DNA of 64,000 nucleotides from Stachybotrys elegans (GCA_020746835.1 JAGPNK010000003.1:1860001-1924000); one strand, 5' to 3'; positions 1 to 12,769 are shown, counted from the stretch's first letter. The notes: generated by a model from the sequence alone, not told the origin. Made by a program: numbers and translations.

Positions 1-25
1 CAACACCCCTCTCTAGGCATTCATC

Positions 26-2428
26 ATGTCTTCCTTTAAGAGTCTCATCGTTGCCTTGCTGGCCGCCTCGACCGTCTCTGCGGTCCCCAGTCGCCCGCAG
101 AGAACCTGGGATGTCCATGCGAGTTCGCGCCGGACCAATGAGCCGTCAGGAGAGTCTTGTCCTGTCCCCAAGACTATCGAGACAACCGCCAAGGTTCCCT
201 CGCCTTTCCGCCACCTCTCCCAGTGCGAGCTGAAGAGCATCACAAACTGGCTCCAGGCTCCTGAGCGAGGTCTTAACCTCACAGACCCCTCCGCCGAGGG
301 CCTCAGCATCAGCGACAACTATGTTTGGCACATGGAAGAGCTCAAGCCCAACAAGACTGATGTTCTCAACTATCTCGACAAGGGTGAAGCCCTGCCCCGG
401 TATGCCAGAGTTGTCATCATGGAGGGCGGCAGAGAGGAACCTGGTGTTGCCGAGTACTTTGTAAGTCATGCTATTCGGCTCAACCTACCAAGCTTACCAG
501 TATAGGTTGGTCCTCTGCCAATCAGTGACAACACGACTGTTCAGCCTCTTGACTACTTCTACAACGGACGCAATGGTGCACGCATTGGATTCGATGGTCG
601 TTTCACCGATGGACCTCTTCGAACCGCCATTGATGAGTGCGTCATCAAGCACATGTCGCAGATTGCTGACATTACCATGGACATGACTGGGCTCGTCTAC
701 TATGGTAGCGACGATGAAAGGACGAACTCGGTTTACTTCATACCCAACCCTTATTCCATCGACGGCACGCAATCTGTTGCCTGGTCGACTTGGAGACGGA
801 ATGGTCTCGCCGATTACGACCTGATCAGCGATCTGTATGTTGGGTTCGATTTCCACGGTACTGATCCCTCTTTGTGGAAGCTGAGAATGATTGTCTACAA
901 CAACATCGTTTACAATTCCATCGAAGAGCTTCGTGAGGCGTACGAAGCTGGCAAGATTGAGATGCGCCCTCACGTCCCCACTGACGACTCTTTCCTCCGA
1001 AAGGATAGAAAGGGGCCCGTCCGTGAGCTCGAGGACCGCATTGCTCCCGCTATCATGGAGCCCGATGGCAAGCGCTACAAGGTCGACAGCAACAACAGAT
1101 ACATCGAGTACCTGGGCTGGCAGTTTTACACGCGTTACGACCGAGATGTCGGCATTCAGTTCTACGACATCAAGTTCAAGGGCGAGCGCATCATGTATGA
1201 GCTTTCTCTTCAGGACGCCATTGCTCAGTACTCTGGAAACAACCCCTTCCAAGCCAGCACGGGCTACATCGATAGGTTCTATGGAATCGGCGCTCAAGTT
1301 GGCCGCCTTGTCCCTGGTTACGATTGCCCATACCACGCTACCTACTGGGGCACAGAGTTCACCTCTGGGCTCAACGAGATCAGGACCAATAGCTCCATCT
1401 GCATCTTTGAGGCGGACATCGGCGTTCCCATTACGCGCCACACGGACCCCTCGTACATTCAATCCACCAAGGGCTCTAAGCTGGTTGTCCGGCAGATTGC
1501 CACCGTCGGCAATTACGACTACCTTTGGGACTACGCCTTCTACGTTGACGGAACTGTGACGGTCGATGCTCATGCCTCTGGCTACGTCCAGGGCACGTAC
1601 TACCGACCCGAGGATGAAGGCAAATGGGGTCCTCGCATCCACGAGCGTCTTTCCGGCACCCTGCACTCTCACGTTATGAACTTCAAGGCCGATTTCGACC
1701 TCGTTGACGAGGAGAACACTTTTGTCAAGACTGACATCATTGTCGAGAACGTCACGCAGCCTTGGTTCCCTGAGCGAGGCACATTCGAGATGATGCGGTA
1801 CAACATCACCGAGCTGGAGGAAGAGACACTGCTGCCCAATCCCGCCAACGGGCAGTCCATGTACACCATTGTAAACAAGAAGCACGCCAACAAATGGGGT
1901 GAGGCTCGTGGATACCGTATGCTGCCCGGTCTGAGCAACGTCCACCTGCCGGCCATCAACTCGCCCTTCTTCAACATCTCTGGACAGTTTGCGAAGCAGG
2001 CCTTCTCCGTGTCGCGTCATCACGACGGAGAGCAGCAGTCCTCCGCCACACTCAACCAGAACGTCCCCGATGCCCCCCTCATCGAGTTCTGGAAGTACTT
2101 CAACGGCGAGGACATCTCCCAGAAGGATCTCGTCATTTTCTTTAACCTCGGCATGCAGCACTACACCCGATCGGAGGACATTCCCAACACTCTGATGAGT
2201 GAGGCTCATTCCTCCATCATGTTTGCGCCTCAGAACTGGGGAGACCATGAGGGCACCGTCGATCTGCAGAATGCCATCATCTACAACCGGGATCCCGATG
2301 CAGAGCTTGTTGAGCCGGAGACGAACGGTGTGAATCCGCCCGCCTGCTATGCGCTTGGTCCTGAAGATGCTTTGCTGGGTGTGTTTGAGGGCATGGGCAT
2401 TCCCTATGCTCACTCCAAGCCTGTGTAA
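26..2428 (+). CDS. Secreted copper amine oxidase
   Basis: Two exons, 26-460 and 506-2428; the 45-nt intron starts gtaagt and ends tatag, giving 785 aa. Residues 1-19 form a signal peptide, so the enzyme is probably secreted or vacuolar. The motif VGNYDY holds the tyrosine (about Y482) that copper amine oxidases convert to the TPQ cofactor. HSH (H532, H534) and the His in GMQHYTRSEDIP (H697) fit the three copper ligands. The family oxidises primary amines to aldehydes with release of ammonia and hydrogen peroxide, often for nitrogen supply. Length suits the fungal secreted group. The 639-aa antisense reading frame is a shadow. The substrate cannot be told from the sequence. Confidence 0.95.
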
Positions 2429-3514
2429 GCGGTGGATCTAATAGGACGAGCGAGTTCATGTCTCATGGGGTTTCTTGGCCTTGGTTAGCATACACGGTGC
2501 ATGGTTTGGAAAGCACCCCGACTGTCCATAGAAGTAAATGAGTTAATATGACTTAATGAGCCATCCCATGTCTCTACTTACAGTGAATTGCCCATTTGAC
2601 GACCTTTGTTCAAACATTAAATTTCTACGGGGTCCTACTGCAACAATCTTGCCACCCGCACACTCAAACATTGGGGAGGCGGACATCTCCAGCCAAGCAA
2701 GCTTGGAACCTGCGATGATCTCTCATTTGGATTCCTGAGAAAACCCTGCCCACAAACTGGAATGAGCGGGGCCGTAGTGCGCATGAAGCCCGCCTACTAA
2801 TAAGAAGCTGATGAAGTACCGGACCGGTTGTTTCATGTTTCATGGAGCCCCAGTGCATCATTTTGCATTCTCAAAACCCCCGTAGGCGGATGAAGCAGAG
2901 AATTGCGTAGCGATTCGGGGAGCGCGACGGAGAGTAAAAAGCCACCACTGAGAATTAGGCACAATTGTGAGCAGCCCCAAGAGGGGAGAGATATGGTTAA
3001 AATCTGCCCCAGAAATACAAAGATTTGTCAACGGCAGCTTTTTCGTAGCGTGGCCCGGCGTGAGGCCTGGGAAGGGCGATGATCTACCCGCAAACTCCTG
3101 TCCAAGTTTCTCACGGCGGCGGGTCGATGCCCAATCAGGACTCCAGAGACGTCACAAAACGGCTATGCGGGACTAGACGAGATTCCCTGGCAGGCTTCTT
3201 GATAGGGGCGGTTCAATCTGCGTGAAACTTCCAGCAGCAGGAAAAGCTGACCCCTGCACCCTGTCTGGTGTTGGCTGCTGCGGGTTCCTAGATGAACCCG
3301 GCGAATTTCTTTCTGTTTGAAGATATCATTAATGGGAAAATAGGACCCAGAGGCCGCCTGGTTCCCCTTGCTCGCCGGACGGAGCTGACCACTCCACATT
3401 GCCGGAACGAGAAGCCAGCTGGGTTCCCTTGACGTGCCGTACGTTGCCGTGGGACTCGCGTCCTCCTTTACTTTCATTTCTTTGTAGGCCACGATGATCT
3501 TCAAGAGGACGACG
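2429..3514. other. Intergenic, no gene seen
   Basis: About 1.1 kb between the amine oxidase and the GH62 gene. Reading frames here are short and lack signal peptides or known motifs. The right-hand part is presumably the GH62 promoter; a GGCTAT at 3161-3166 matches the loose GGCWWW form of an XlnR/XYR1 site but could be chance. Confidence 0.5.
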
Positions 3515-3555
3515 GTGGGGCGGGCAATGCGATACCAGTAGGCCGCGTGTATAAA
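3515..3555 (+). promoter_or_regulatory. Core promoter of the GH62 gene: CreA-like site and TATA box
   Basis: GTGGGG at 3515-3520 fits the SYGGRG consensus of the carbon catabolite repressor CreA. TATAAA at 3550-3555 lies 100 nt before the ATG at 3655. Repression by glucose is usual for arabinofuranosidase genes; here it is inferred from the motif only. Confidence 0.5.
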
Positions 3556-3654
3556 GGCGATGATCTTCCGCCCAGAAGTCGATCGTGTGGTCCCTAGATC
3601 TCAGCATCTGACTTCTCCCATCAACTCATCGCTACTTGGCAGTCGATCGCAGCC

Positions 3655-4620
3655 ATGAAAGTCACCGGTATCCTTGCCCTCTTGGCCTCCGTCGCCGGCG
3701 TGTCTGGACAATGCTCCCTGCCCACCTCGTACCGCTGGACTTCCAGCGGTGCCTTGGCGCAGCCTCGCTCCGGCTGGGCCAGTTTGAAGGACTTCACCTA
3801 CGCGCCCTATAATGGCCAGCACCTCGTGTACGCCACCAACCACGATCAGGGCTCGGCCTGGGGCTCCATGAACTTTGGTCTCTTCTCCAACTGGAACCAG
3901 ATGGGCTCGGCAAGCCAGAACGCCATGTCCTCGGCTACCGTGGCGCCCACTCTGTTCTTCTTTGCTCCCAAGAACATCTGGGTTCTGGCCTACCAGTGGG
4001 GAAGCTGGCCCTTTATCTACCGCACCTCAACCAACCCTACCAATGCTAATGGTTGGGGCTCGCCTCAGCCCCTGTTCACGGGAAGCATCACCAACTCGCC
4101 CACTGGCCCCATTGACCAGGCCCTTATCGGCGATGCCAACAACATGTATCTCTTCTTCGCTGGTGACAATGGCCGCATCTACCGTGCTAGCATGCCGATT
4201 GGCAACTTCCCTGGCAACTTTGGCTCTGCCTCTACCGTTGTCCTGCAAGACAGCACCAACAACCTCTTCGAGGCTGTTCAGGTCTACACTCTTGCCGGCC
4301 TGAACCGCTACCTCATGATTGTCGAGGCCGTTGGTACCAATAATAACCGCTTCTTCCGCTCCTTTACTGCCACCAGCCTGTCTGGCTCCTGGACCCCCAA
4401 CGCTGCTACCGAAAGCAACCCCTTCGCCGGCCGCGTTAACAGTGGTGCCTCATGGACCAACGACATCAGCCATGGCGAGCTGATCCGCACCTCGGCTGAC
4501 CAGACCATGACTGTCAACCCGTGCAACCTGCAGCTGTTGTACCAGGGCCGCAGCCCCAGCTCCGGCGGCGACTATGGCCGTCTGCCCTACCGCCCCGGTC
4601 TGCTGACTCTGCAGCGATAA
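3655..4620 (+). CDS. GH62 alpha-L-arabinofuranosidase, secreted
   Basis: Single exon, 321 aa. A signal peptide ends near VSG-QC (about residue 18) and the catalytic domain follows at once, without a carbohydrate-binding module. Family hallmarks are the N-terminal block [19 protein letters not shown], the block LVYATNHD, and the C-terminal block [12 protein letters not shown] followed by NPCNLQ.LYQGR. GH62 enzymes remove arabinose side chains from arabinoxylan outside the cell. Length is normal for a single-domain GH62. A TATA box and a CreA-like site lie just upstream. Confidence 0.95.
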   Translation: MKVTGILALLASVAGVSGQCSLPTSYRWTSSGALAQPRSGWASLKDFTYAPYNGQHLVYATNHDQGSAWGSMNFGLFSNWNQMGSASQNAMSSATVAPTLFFFAPKNIWVLAYQWGSWPFIYRTSTNPTNANGWGSPQPLFTGSITNSPTGPIDQALIGDANNMYLFFAGDNGRIYRASMPIGNFPGNFGSASTVVLQDSTNNLFEAVQVYTLAGLNRYLMIVEAVGTNNNRFFRSFTATSLSGSWTPNAATESNPFAGRVNSGASWTNDISHGELIRTSADQTMTVNPCNLQLLYQGRSPSSGGDYGRLPYRPGLLTLQR

Positions 4621-5669
4621 AGGATATGACTTTCAAGCTTTGCGGGGGGAAGGATAGTTGCGTCTTGAATGGTTGAGTTGGAAAATGTTGAGACTCGGTT
4701 GACTTGTTTTGGGTGAAACTACAGAGTCCGTCAAGAAACATGTGTTTGTAGTATGCAGTCAATGTAGTTAAATCCATATTCATCGTCTGGCCAAAACTTG
4801 GTTCTCCTATGTGTCCCTCTTCCGTCGTGGTTCTTGGCTGTGCCAAGATGTCTCTTGCTTGGCTATCAACAGGTATCAGATACCTGAAGCAGAAGCCCTC
4901 TTTTTACTATGTAAAGACAAGGATTGGAGAAACCATGTATTGAGATTCACCCATTCGCTTCGTTGCGTTGCATGTGAACAGTTAGTCTACAATACTACAA
5001 CCTCGAAACTCTATGTTGCGGCCTCTCTGAATAACGGCATGTTAATTCGATGAACCACTGACCCTCCGAAAACATTATTCCAGTCATTCTGGAATTCTAC
5101 GTAAACACGTTACGCTCTGCGCTGGCCGGTTGGTTTCGGAATACGTTCCATATCAAGCAACAGCGAACAACCAACGCAGTCAACTCGGCGACAAGCAATG
5201 CCATAGCCTCAGCCCAAGCACCCGCAACAAGCTATATCGCACGAGATATAACCTCTCTGAAAAGCTTAAGAGTATGCCAAGTGGCTTTCGAACTCCCAAT
5301 CCCGCCAATACTTGATCATGTTCATGTCATCTGCTAGTTGTCGGACCCTTGGTTCCGAAGCTGAGCAGCGAAAAACAGGTAGTGTGCAGGAAAATCCGGG
5401 GATCCCAGTCCTCATTCAGCCTGGATGGTGCGGAGCCGGTGCGCGGAGAACATACCGAATAAGCTTTGCTCATGCACGATCCCAGCAACTCCCCCACAAT
5501 CTGGGCCACGTCTAATCACCTGGACGCGACCATTCGGCCCTACCTGGTCCGTTGGCGTGTCCTACAAGAGAGATGAGTTCGCTGCCCCAAGAGACGGGCG
5601 TCTTGGTCGTCTCTCTTCACCATCAAGGTTCAATGATTTCCCAGTCTTGAGCAGCCCCTCGGGCGCTAT
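4621..5669. other. Intergenic, no gene seen
   Basis: About 1 kb with only short frames on both strands. No motif, repeat or RNA gene was recognised. Confidence 0.5.
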
Positions 5670-7172
5670 GTGGCCATGGAGCTATCTCCTCGAAACCACG
5701 CGGATGAAGTCCACAGCTTCGTCTCTCCGTTCACAGAGCTCAACATCGGACTATGGTTCCTTTTTGCAGGCACCACCATCCTGCTAGGTCTCCGTTTGTG
5801 GATCAAGGTGTTTCGGAAGCACCGCTTGTGGTACGATGACTACATCTTGATTGTCACTTGGGTATGCACTAGCTTGTTTCTCCTACATTTTCTGCATCAC
5901 TAACCGAAGCATTCAGGCTGTTTTACTGGCAAACAACGCCCTCATCATCCACGAGTTTGCTACCGGCTACATCCTAAAAGACTCGACGCAGAAATGGGAT
6001 CAACGGATGCGCATCCTCATCAATGTCTCGTCGTGCGGCACGCTCATCGGCCAGGCATGGTCGAAGACGGCCTTTGGAGTCACTCTGCTCAGGCTGGGTT
6101 CGCAGCGACTCCAGTGGTTCATCTGGGTTTGCATTGTCACGATGAACCTCTTCATGATTAGCAAGCTCATCCTGCAGTGGGGAAAGATCTGTGACAAGGG
6201 AGGCTACGACAACTGGTACCGGCTCGACTTTTGCGTTTCCTGGCAATTTCGAGAAGACTGGAAAGAGGGCGGCAACAGTAGGTTCCGCAAATTCTCCTTT
6301 GGGCTTCTACAGCTAACCTGTCCCAGTCTACAATATTATCATGGATTTTGTCTTTGCTACCATTCCATGGTTCGTTGTCCGCAAGCTGGAGCTGCGAAGG
6401 ATTGAGAAAATAGGCCTCGGCTTTGTCATGAGCCTCGGAATGATGTAAGATCCTACGGACTGTCCAATTTAGGCCACCTTGTTAACCCGTAGCCAGCGTC
6501 GCGATTGTCTCGGCCGTCCGTGTTGCCTGGAAGGACACTGGTAACGGACGTGACGAGTACTACATCTGTACGTCCCCCTTGAGCTACTCTTTGCACATTT
6601 ACTTACCGTACGCAGGGCGCAACGGAATGTCACAGATATGGTACTCTTCAGAGATTACTGGCACAATCATGGTGCAGTGCGTGCCAGTCCTACGAACCTT
6701 TGTTCGAGACATGCGCACCACAATAGCCTCAAAGAGACTCAGCGGCGGCACCATGGACAGACGGAGCAGCTTCAGGATCAGCCTGCTTCGGAAACGAACT
6801 TCGAGTGCCCCAAGCACACCTAACGAGCCGGACAAGGGCTTTGTCAAGATGCCCTTCCGATCCCCTCCTCTGGAGGATGTCCCGGAGAGCCCTGTCGAGT
6901 TTGACCATGTGGAGAAAGCATCACCAACACACGGCAGGGATTCTCCAATACTGTATCCATCACACACCCACAGCTGGCCTTTTCCGCCTGAAGGCCAGTC
7001 GAGTCCCGTAAGGGCTGAAAGGGCGAGACACTCCCTCGACACTAATACCACCACCAACACCACCACTGTCGCGCTGGACTTTGGCTTCGAACGTACCCGA
7101 GGTCTATCGCCACCACCACGCTCTCACCAAATGTTGAATGTTATGCAAGCGAATCTCCAAAATGACGAATAG
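5670..7172 (+). CDS. SAT4/rhodopsin-like 7-TM integral membrane protein
   Basis: Five exons: 5670-5861, 5917-6277, 6327-6444, 6497-6567, 6616-7172; 432 aa. All borders are GT-AG and keep frame. The N-terminal two thirds carry hydrophobic helices with family signatures: W.DDYILI after helix 1-2, a TLIGQAWSKTAFGVTLLR helix, an IMDFVFATIPW helix, and W.RNGMSQIW.SSEI before the last helix. The C-terminal 150 residues are Ser/Pro/Thr-rich and probably cytoplasmic. The fungal rhodopsin-like family (PF20684) is common in plasma membranes and near secondary-metabolism genes; its molecular role is mostly unknown. No retinal-binding lysine signature of true rhodopsins was seen. Confidence 0.85.
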
Positions 7173-7262
7173 TTCTTAGTTCTTAGATAATAATTACAAA
7201 TTATGGGCCAACAGGCATACTCAGAGTATCCATGCTGCCTGCCTAAACCGGTGCAAACACCC

Positions 7263-7290
7263 GTGTGTGTGTGTGTGTGTGTGTGTGTGT
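7263..7290. repeat. (GT)14 microsatellite
   Basis: 28 nt of perfect GT repeats about 90 nt after the stop of the preceding gene, in its likely 3' UTR or just beyond. Probably length-variable between strains. Confidence 0.95.
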
Positions 7291-7949
7291 TGGCTGCGTC
7301 GCTGGTGGATGTCAAGCCCCTCCCATCCATCTAGACGGTAAAACATATCCGAGGTGGGTTTTCAACAGCCGCCATCACGGCCCGCTGATCGGAAATGAGG
7401 CAAGCCACGGTACTGGGCCTTCATCCACTGAGGTTTTACTGGTGGCTATTCAGTGAGCTTGCGCAGCTATATGATGATCTATTAATTTTTCCATCCCATG
7501 TCTTGCGCAGACCGTTGATTCATGTGTTGTCGGCCGTTCGACCACATAACGAATGAAGCAACAATGGGCCGGAAGCGTGACGATGCTACCATGGTGTTAG
7601 GCTCCAGATAAGGTCCTATTGAGGCAACTTACAGGGACATTGATGAACACAAATCGAAGAAAAAGAACCTTATTCATTTCACTATTCCACCTCAATCCTA
7701 AGTTCTTATAGCTACTTCCTCTATCTCCTTAAACCCATAGCTAGGCTAGCAAGATCGTAGCTTCAAGGCTAGGGCTCAGGCTATGGCTGCAAACACCATC
7801 ACAAGCCAGAGCTGCATTCGCCACCTGACGGCAGCGAAAACCCTTCGCAGTCATGTATGTGATGCGATGTGGAGCTGGCTTCAGAGAGCTGAGACGGTGA
7901 AGCCTTTGTACAAAGCACTGACTCGAGATCCGAATACGGGCCGCTAGGA
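7291..7949. other. Convergent intergenic region, no gene seen
   Basis: Lies between convergent genes and presumably holds both 3' ends. No open frame of note and no RNA gene recognised. Confidence 0.5.
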
Positions 7950-9377
7950 CTATCTCAGATGAGACCTGCTAGGCCAACGCGATCGAAGCAGCCGGGATGC
8001 TTTTATGTCGGCAATTTGGGGGCGGTTTTTATCTCCATCCTTCGATACATTGGATGGCGGTGCGCTTGGAAGATATTGTAAACAAAGCTCCGGTTTGTAT
8101 GCTGAAAGATCCCACGGTTCAAATCTGGGCCGTCCAAATTCGGAGAGTGTGACGGTTCCATTTCCTGGATCGGAAGCGGAACGTATGGCGGTTTCAACAG
8201 AGCCGAGCGCCTCCAGTGGGAATAGCCAGAATCCATAAGCGGAAGGGAGTTCTGGTCCATCGTGTTCGTGTTTGTATTTCTTCGAAGCGTCTCTCTTCCA
8301 AGCGCACATCGTCTTCCATGCCTCCCACCTGGCCGTCTCCCATTTGAGAACTTCAGATGCCTGCTCTTGGCTTCTCGCTCTACGGCAGATTGTAGCAACC
8401 ATGAACAGGTACTTGATATTGGGCCAGTGGTGTTCAATACCCAGACCTTCAAGTAGTTTAAACCAGTACTGTATGTTGTGTCGCGCATTGTAGATACCCA
8501 GATCAACATATTTTAACTCTGTATCTATCGCTCGTGGATCCGAGGAAAGCCTTTTGAATCTCGAGACGTCAGACAGGATTGGTCGAGAACGGTATATCTG
8601 TTGCATCGCTGGCTTGGGACTTTTCTGGTTGTTAAGTTGCGAGCCATGTTCTTGCTCCTGTTGGATGCTGAAATCGTCACATTCCTTCTCATACTGACGA
8701 GTCCCCCGCCCATATGATCCCACAAACCCCAGCATAACATAGCGAAGTCTCAGCAATGCCTGATGCAAGAGGTCATGACCCACAGCCCTTTCTCTGCATG
8801 ATGTCGCAAAAAGTGGTGTAAAGGTCCTGAAAGGCGTAAGTGTCTCCAATATGGCCATATTAACGAGTCCAACGCGTCGAGGGTCGTTGATCCACAGCTC
8901 ATGCGCGAACCTGGAAAAGAATGTGTAGTTAAAGTGCCAACGCACATTCAAGATGTCCAGCTCTGGGTTGAAGTAGAAAATGGATTTCACTTTTTTAGAG
9001 CCCCGTCTCGGCTGATAATAGCATGGCATTCGTACCCGGTAGAAGCCCAGAGCAATCTGTCGTGATTCAGCACAGACATGGAGGAGCTCGTTGACTTCGT
9101 TATATTCCAAGAAAACGTAAAACTTTTGGTCTGCAGGGCTAGCAGTTGTCGTGTTTGTAGTAGACAGTGGCGTCTCCCCGCCCTCCCTGACTGGCCTTAA
9201 GCAGACGACAATCAGACGCTCGCAGCAGAGGAATTGCTCCCATATCTTAAACCGAATCTCCGCCGGGAAGTCTTTGAAACGAGGGAATGTTTCGGTGCTT
9301 GGACTTGGCACCTCATTGATGAACTGCAAGCGAGGCGAAGAGATGTGAGAAATGCCCTGCACCGAGCTGCTGTCCAT
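7950..9377 (-). CDS. 2EXR domain protein of unknown function
   Basis: Single exon, 475 aa. The block FPRFKDFPAEIRFKIWEQ (residues about 31-48) followed by NELLHVCAESRQIALGFYR is the two-part EXR signature (2EXR family), which resembles an F-box at its first helix. The remainder has no motif I recognise. No signal peptide or membrane helix. 2EXR proteins form large expanded families in filamentous ascomycetes and have no established biochemical role. The start at 9377 gives a short N-terminal tail before the motif. Confidence 0.8.
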   Translation of the reverse strand: MDSSSVQGISHISSPRLQFINEVPSPSTETFPRFKDFPAEIRFKIWEQFLCCERLIVVCLRPVREGGETPLSTTNTTTASPADQKFYVFLEYNEVNELLHVCAESRQIALGFYRVRMPCYYQPRRGSKKVKSIFYFNPELDILNVRWHFNYTFFSRFAHELWINDPRRVGLVNMAILETLTPFRTFTPLFATSCRERAVGHDLLHQALLRLRYVMLGFVGSYGRGTRQYEKECDDFSIQQEQEHGSQLNNQKSPKPAMQQIYRSRPILSDVSRFKRLSSDPRAIDTELKYVDLGIYNARHNIQYWFKLLEGLGIEHHWPNIKYLFMVATICRRARSQEQASEVLKWETARWEAWKTMCAWKRDASKKYKHEHDGPELPSAYGFWLFPLEALGSVETAIRSASDPGNGTVTLSEFGRPRFEPWDLSAYKPELCLQYLPSAPPSNVSKDGDKNRPQIADIKASRLLRSRWPSRSHLR

Positions 9378-11122
9378 GATGGGTCGTGCTAGACTGAGAT
9401 GGATGGCAGATATTTGAAGAAGAGAAATAATAACAGGAAACAGATCAACCTACGCAAGATTTTATACCCAGAAAACTAGCTTTGCAGAAGGGAGCTTTGC
9501 AAAGAAGAGAAGACGTCGATGCTCGTGATTCGCTGGTGCTCTGCACATGCGAAGAAAAGACGTCGACGACGTTGATTGGTTCAGGTTGGTCCTACGTATG
9601 ATAGGAAAGTTCCGGTTGCTCAGATTGCATTTACTATGGTGATTCACGCACAAGTGTTGATCAAGGTATTCCTTTAAACAAAGCGAAAACCCCCTTCCAT
9701 CCTTCGATGCCCGTACCATAATCATACGTCTGGGGCCACGCTGCGCATCTCGGCAAGTAGTCAGGCAATGAAACTGTATCTGAGGGTAGCACATTACGAA
9801 AGACTTGAAGAGTGAAAGATCTTTGTTGGTGCCGGGAACCTTCTTTTGCCCTTCAGTGTACCACCTAGCGCAACGCCTCCTCTCTCCACGCGGCTTTGAC
9901 CATGCCCGCACATCATTCTGCCGCCGCCATCACAGGTGTCACTGTATGGCAGCTGGGATCTTGGGGATACACTATCATCCGCGATTCTGGGATTAATGGA
10001 GCCGATGAAAACGAAGCGACTCATCCACCACGCCCAATATCCCGTCGTGAGACATGGGACAGGTCCCTGCGAATGTAGGCTGGTGTGGCCTGATCGTCCT
10101 GATGTGTTCGTCAATCCCCTCACTCGAAACATTCTTCCAGGTCTAGGCTTTCCTGTCAGGCTCAGGTGGCCTTCTCATATTGGGTACTAGGCATTCGTCT
10201 GCCAACGATTTCTCCCACTTCTCGAAGGGGGGGGGGGGGGGGTCTTGACCAGTAGCTGAGTTGGCCAAGGTATGAATAATCAGAATGATGAACTGCCTCC
10301 GCCGGTCGCATGGTGAAATAGACAGTTAGTCTCGCTGTCCTTCGGCCATGGTCGTTGTTGAGCACTGCACCTGCGCCGAACAGTTCCACGCGACCCGAAC
10401 CACGCGGCTGGACGATTAAAATACCATGATGTGGGCGACGTGCATTCTACGGCGCTTTCGATGGAACCGATGAGTATTGAGATGACGGGTCACTGCTTCA
10501 TTGTATCCCAGCAAGGGCACCCTTCCTTCCCTCATTTTCCTTTTCTGTCTCTACCTTCGCCTGGTCTTACTCGTTTGGACCCTGCGCGTGCTCCCAACAC
10601 CAACAAAGGGATCAAGCCTGGCAAATTACCGCATACGATCGCGCTTGTTCCTGCACAGAGCAATCGAGAAATCAAGCAACTGGTCAAATCCTAATACTTA
10701 GTTGAAGGTTTACCAAGTAAAAGACTGATAAGCCGGCGATGTTGTTGTCGACGCGGGACCGGAAATGTGCCGGTTTGCCTGGACCGGTCCGGTTCCGGTC
10801 TGGAAGACTGCACTTCCCGACCGGCTTGAAGTCAATCGGATGGCTGCGCTTCCAAATAAGCCGGATGTGTGTTCTAGATGCCGCATAGATCGTGGTGTCG
10901 CAAATCGGGCAATTTAATATTGCATTCACTCTGCCATTCATGCCTCGGTTGGAGACGAGTCTGTGTTGGCTTGCAAGATCATCACAACGATTGAATGCAC
11001 TTGGATTGATCGCAGGATTTTGTGGCATCGTGGAAATCGAACAGTAATATTAGATTTCGAGTAATTCGATCTAGTGAATTCAATGCTTGTACAAATAATC
11101 CATGCTCATAAATAATTCACGT
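9378..11122. other. Long intergenic region with a G16 tract
   Basis: About 1.7 kb. Frames up to about 150 aa are present but have no recognisable domain, no start context and no partner exons. It contains an uninterrupted run of 16 G (10227-10242) and a CGG/CCGG-rich stretch at about 10750-10830. No gene is supported. Confidence 0.5.
10227..10242. repeat. Poly-G tract (16 G)
   Basis: Uninterrupted homopolymer on the plus strand in a gene-free region. It could fold as a G-quadruplex and is a place where assemblies often misjudge length. Confidence 0.9.
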
Positions 11123-12769
11123 CTACTCCACACCCGTCATCACCATTTTGAGGGTGAGGTAGTCATCGATGCCATATTTGCCTCCCTCTCTACCAAATCC
11201 ACTCTGCTTAATACCTCCGAAGGGTGCAGCCGGGTCACTGATGGCACCTATTTGACGTTAGCCATAGCCAGAAGACAATGGACGGATGTTCAGCGACTTA
11301 CCAACGTTGACACCAACCATGCCCACCTCCAGAGCTTCTGCAACGCGCCAGCAGCGGCTTGAGTCTTTGCTGAAGAAGTAGCCAGCAAGGCCGACTTCGG
11401 TATCGTTGGCAAGCTCGATTGCCTCTTGCTCCGTGTCGAACGCGAAGAAGGCTGCGATGGGTCCGAACGTCTCTTCCTCGCAGATCCGCATACCGGGCTT
11501 CATGTCTGCGAGGACAGTGATGCCAAAGAAGTTGGGTCCTAGGGCAGGGAGGGGCTCGCCTCCGTGAAGCAGCTTTGCGCCTTTGCTCATGGCATCCTTG
11601 ACATGTTCGCCAACCTTTTGCGCAGCGCGGCCATGGATAAGAGGGCCGTGGGTGATTCCCTCGCCAAATCCGTCGCCAACCTTGAACTGCTTGACGGCAT
11701 CTACAACCATCTGCACAAACTTGTCATAGACGGAGCGGTGCACGAGGATTCTGTTGGCGCAGACACATGTCTGGCCAGACAGACGGAATTTCGAGGCGAT
11801 GAGCCCCTTGAGGGCCAGATCAAGGTCCGCGTCGTCAAAAACGATAAAAGGCGCATTTCCACCAAGCTCGAAGGAGAGCTTCTTGAGAGTGGACGAGCAC
11901 TGGTTCATCAAGAGCTTTCCCACGCCAGTAGATCCAGTAAAGGACACCTTCTTGATGATAGGATGCGTAGTGAGAACCTTGCCCACAGTCACCGTGTTAT
12001 CCAGGGCCGTGATGACATTCACAACACCCGCAGGGATACCTGCGCGGTGAGCCAGCTCAGCCAGCGCGAGGGCAGTGAGAGGAGCCTCGGCAGGGGCCTT
12101 GATAACCACTGTGCAACCTGCGGCCAGCGCGGGGCCGACTTTACGGGTGATCATGGCAGCCGGGAAGTTCCAAGGCGCAATGAGTCCGCAGACGCCGATA
12201 GGCTCCTTCAGAGTCATGATGCGGCAGGCTGGGTTGCTTGCCTGGATGGTGTCGCCGTAGATGCGGGTGGCTTCCTCGGAGAACCACTCGTAGAAGGAGG
12301 CGGCGTACTTGACTTCAGTCACTGAGTCGGCGAGCGGCTTTCCATTCTCCGAGGTGGTGATGACTGCCAGATCGTCGAGGTTTTCAAGCATGAGGTCATT
12401 CCACTTTCGTAGCCACCGGGCTCTGGTACGAGCAGGCGTCTTCTTGTAGGACTTGAATGCTGCATGGGCTGCCTGGATGGCGAGCTCGGTGTCCTCGGCG
12501 TCAAACTCGGGACAGCTCTCAACATGTGCAAGGGTAGAAGGGTCTGAGGTTCGTTAGTCGTGGCTGCTCCGAGGAGAAACGCCGTACTCACTTTCGACTG
12601 CAAATGTCTTGCCTGATGCTGCGCCTACCCAGCTTCCGTTGACGTAGCATGAGGTCTTGAGCAGAGAGGCATCTCTCAGCTACAAACACGTCAGCAATTC
12701 GTTTCGTCTCTTTGTCGATAGGTGAATTGTGGTGAATTTGAGGCTTACCTTGCTCGCCATGCCAGCCAT
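11123..12769 (-). CDS. Succinate-semialdehyde dehydrogenase (GABA shunt)
   Basis: Four exons on the minus strand: 12769-12749, 12679-12592, 12543-11302, 11247-11123; 491 aa. An aldehyde dehydrogenase fold with PWNFP (oxyanion Asn about 162), IKAPAEAP (Lys about 185), [17 protein letters not shown] (general base Glu about 262) and SGQTCVC (nucleophile Cys about 296). The second Cys two residues after the nucleophile and the end [14 protein letters not shown] are typical of SSADH. It oxidises succinic semialdehyde to succinate with NAD(P)+. It is divergent from GABA transaminase, the preceding step, so the pair probably forms a GABA catabolic module. No clear mitochondrial presequence, so cytosolic action is possible. 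Confidence 0.95.

Noticed and set aside
494..2413. 639-aa open frame antisense to the copper amine oxidase
   Set aside because: It mirrors the codon structure of a clearly conserved enzyme and shows no domain of its own.
5670..7172. Calling the 7-TM protein a light-sensing rhodopsin
   Set aside because: The motifs are those of the SAT4/PF20684 family; the retinal-binding lysine helix of opsins is not seen.
10684..11028. 114-aa minus-strand frame with CPICDTTIY, considered as a zinc finger or transposon remnant
   Set aside because: Only one Cys pair, no His or further Cys in register, and no inverted repeats around it.
11564..12325. 253-aa open frame antisense to SSADH
   Set aside because: Shadow of the dehydrogenase exon; low-complexity charged sequence with no motif.
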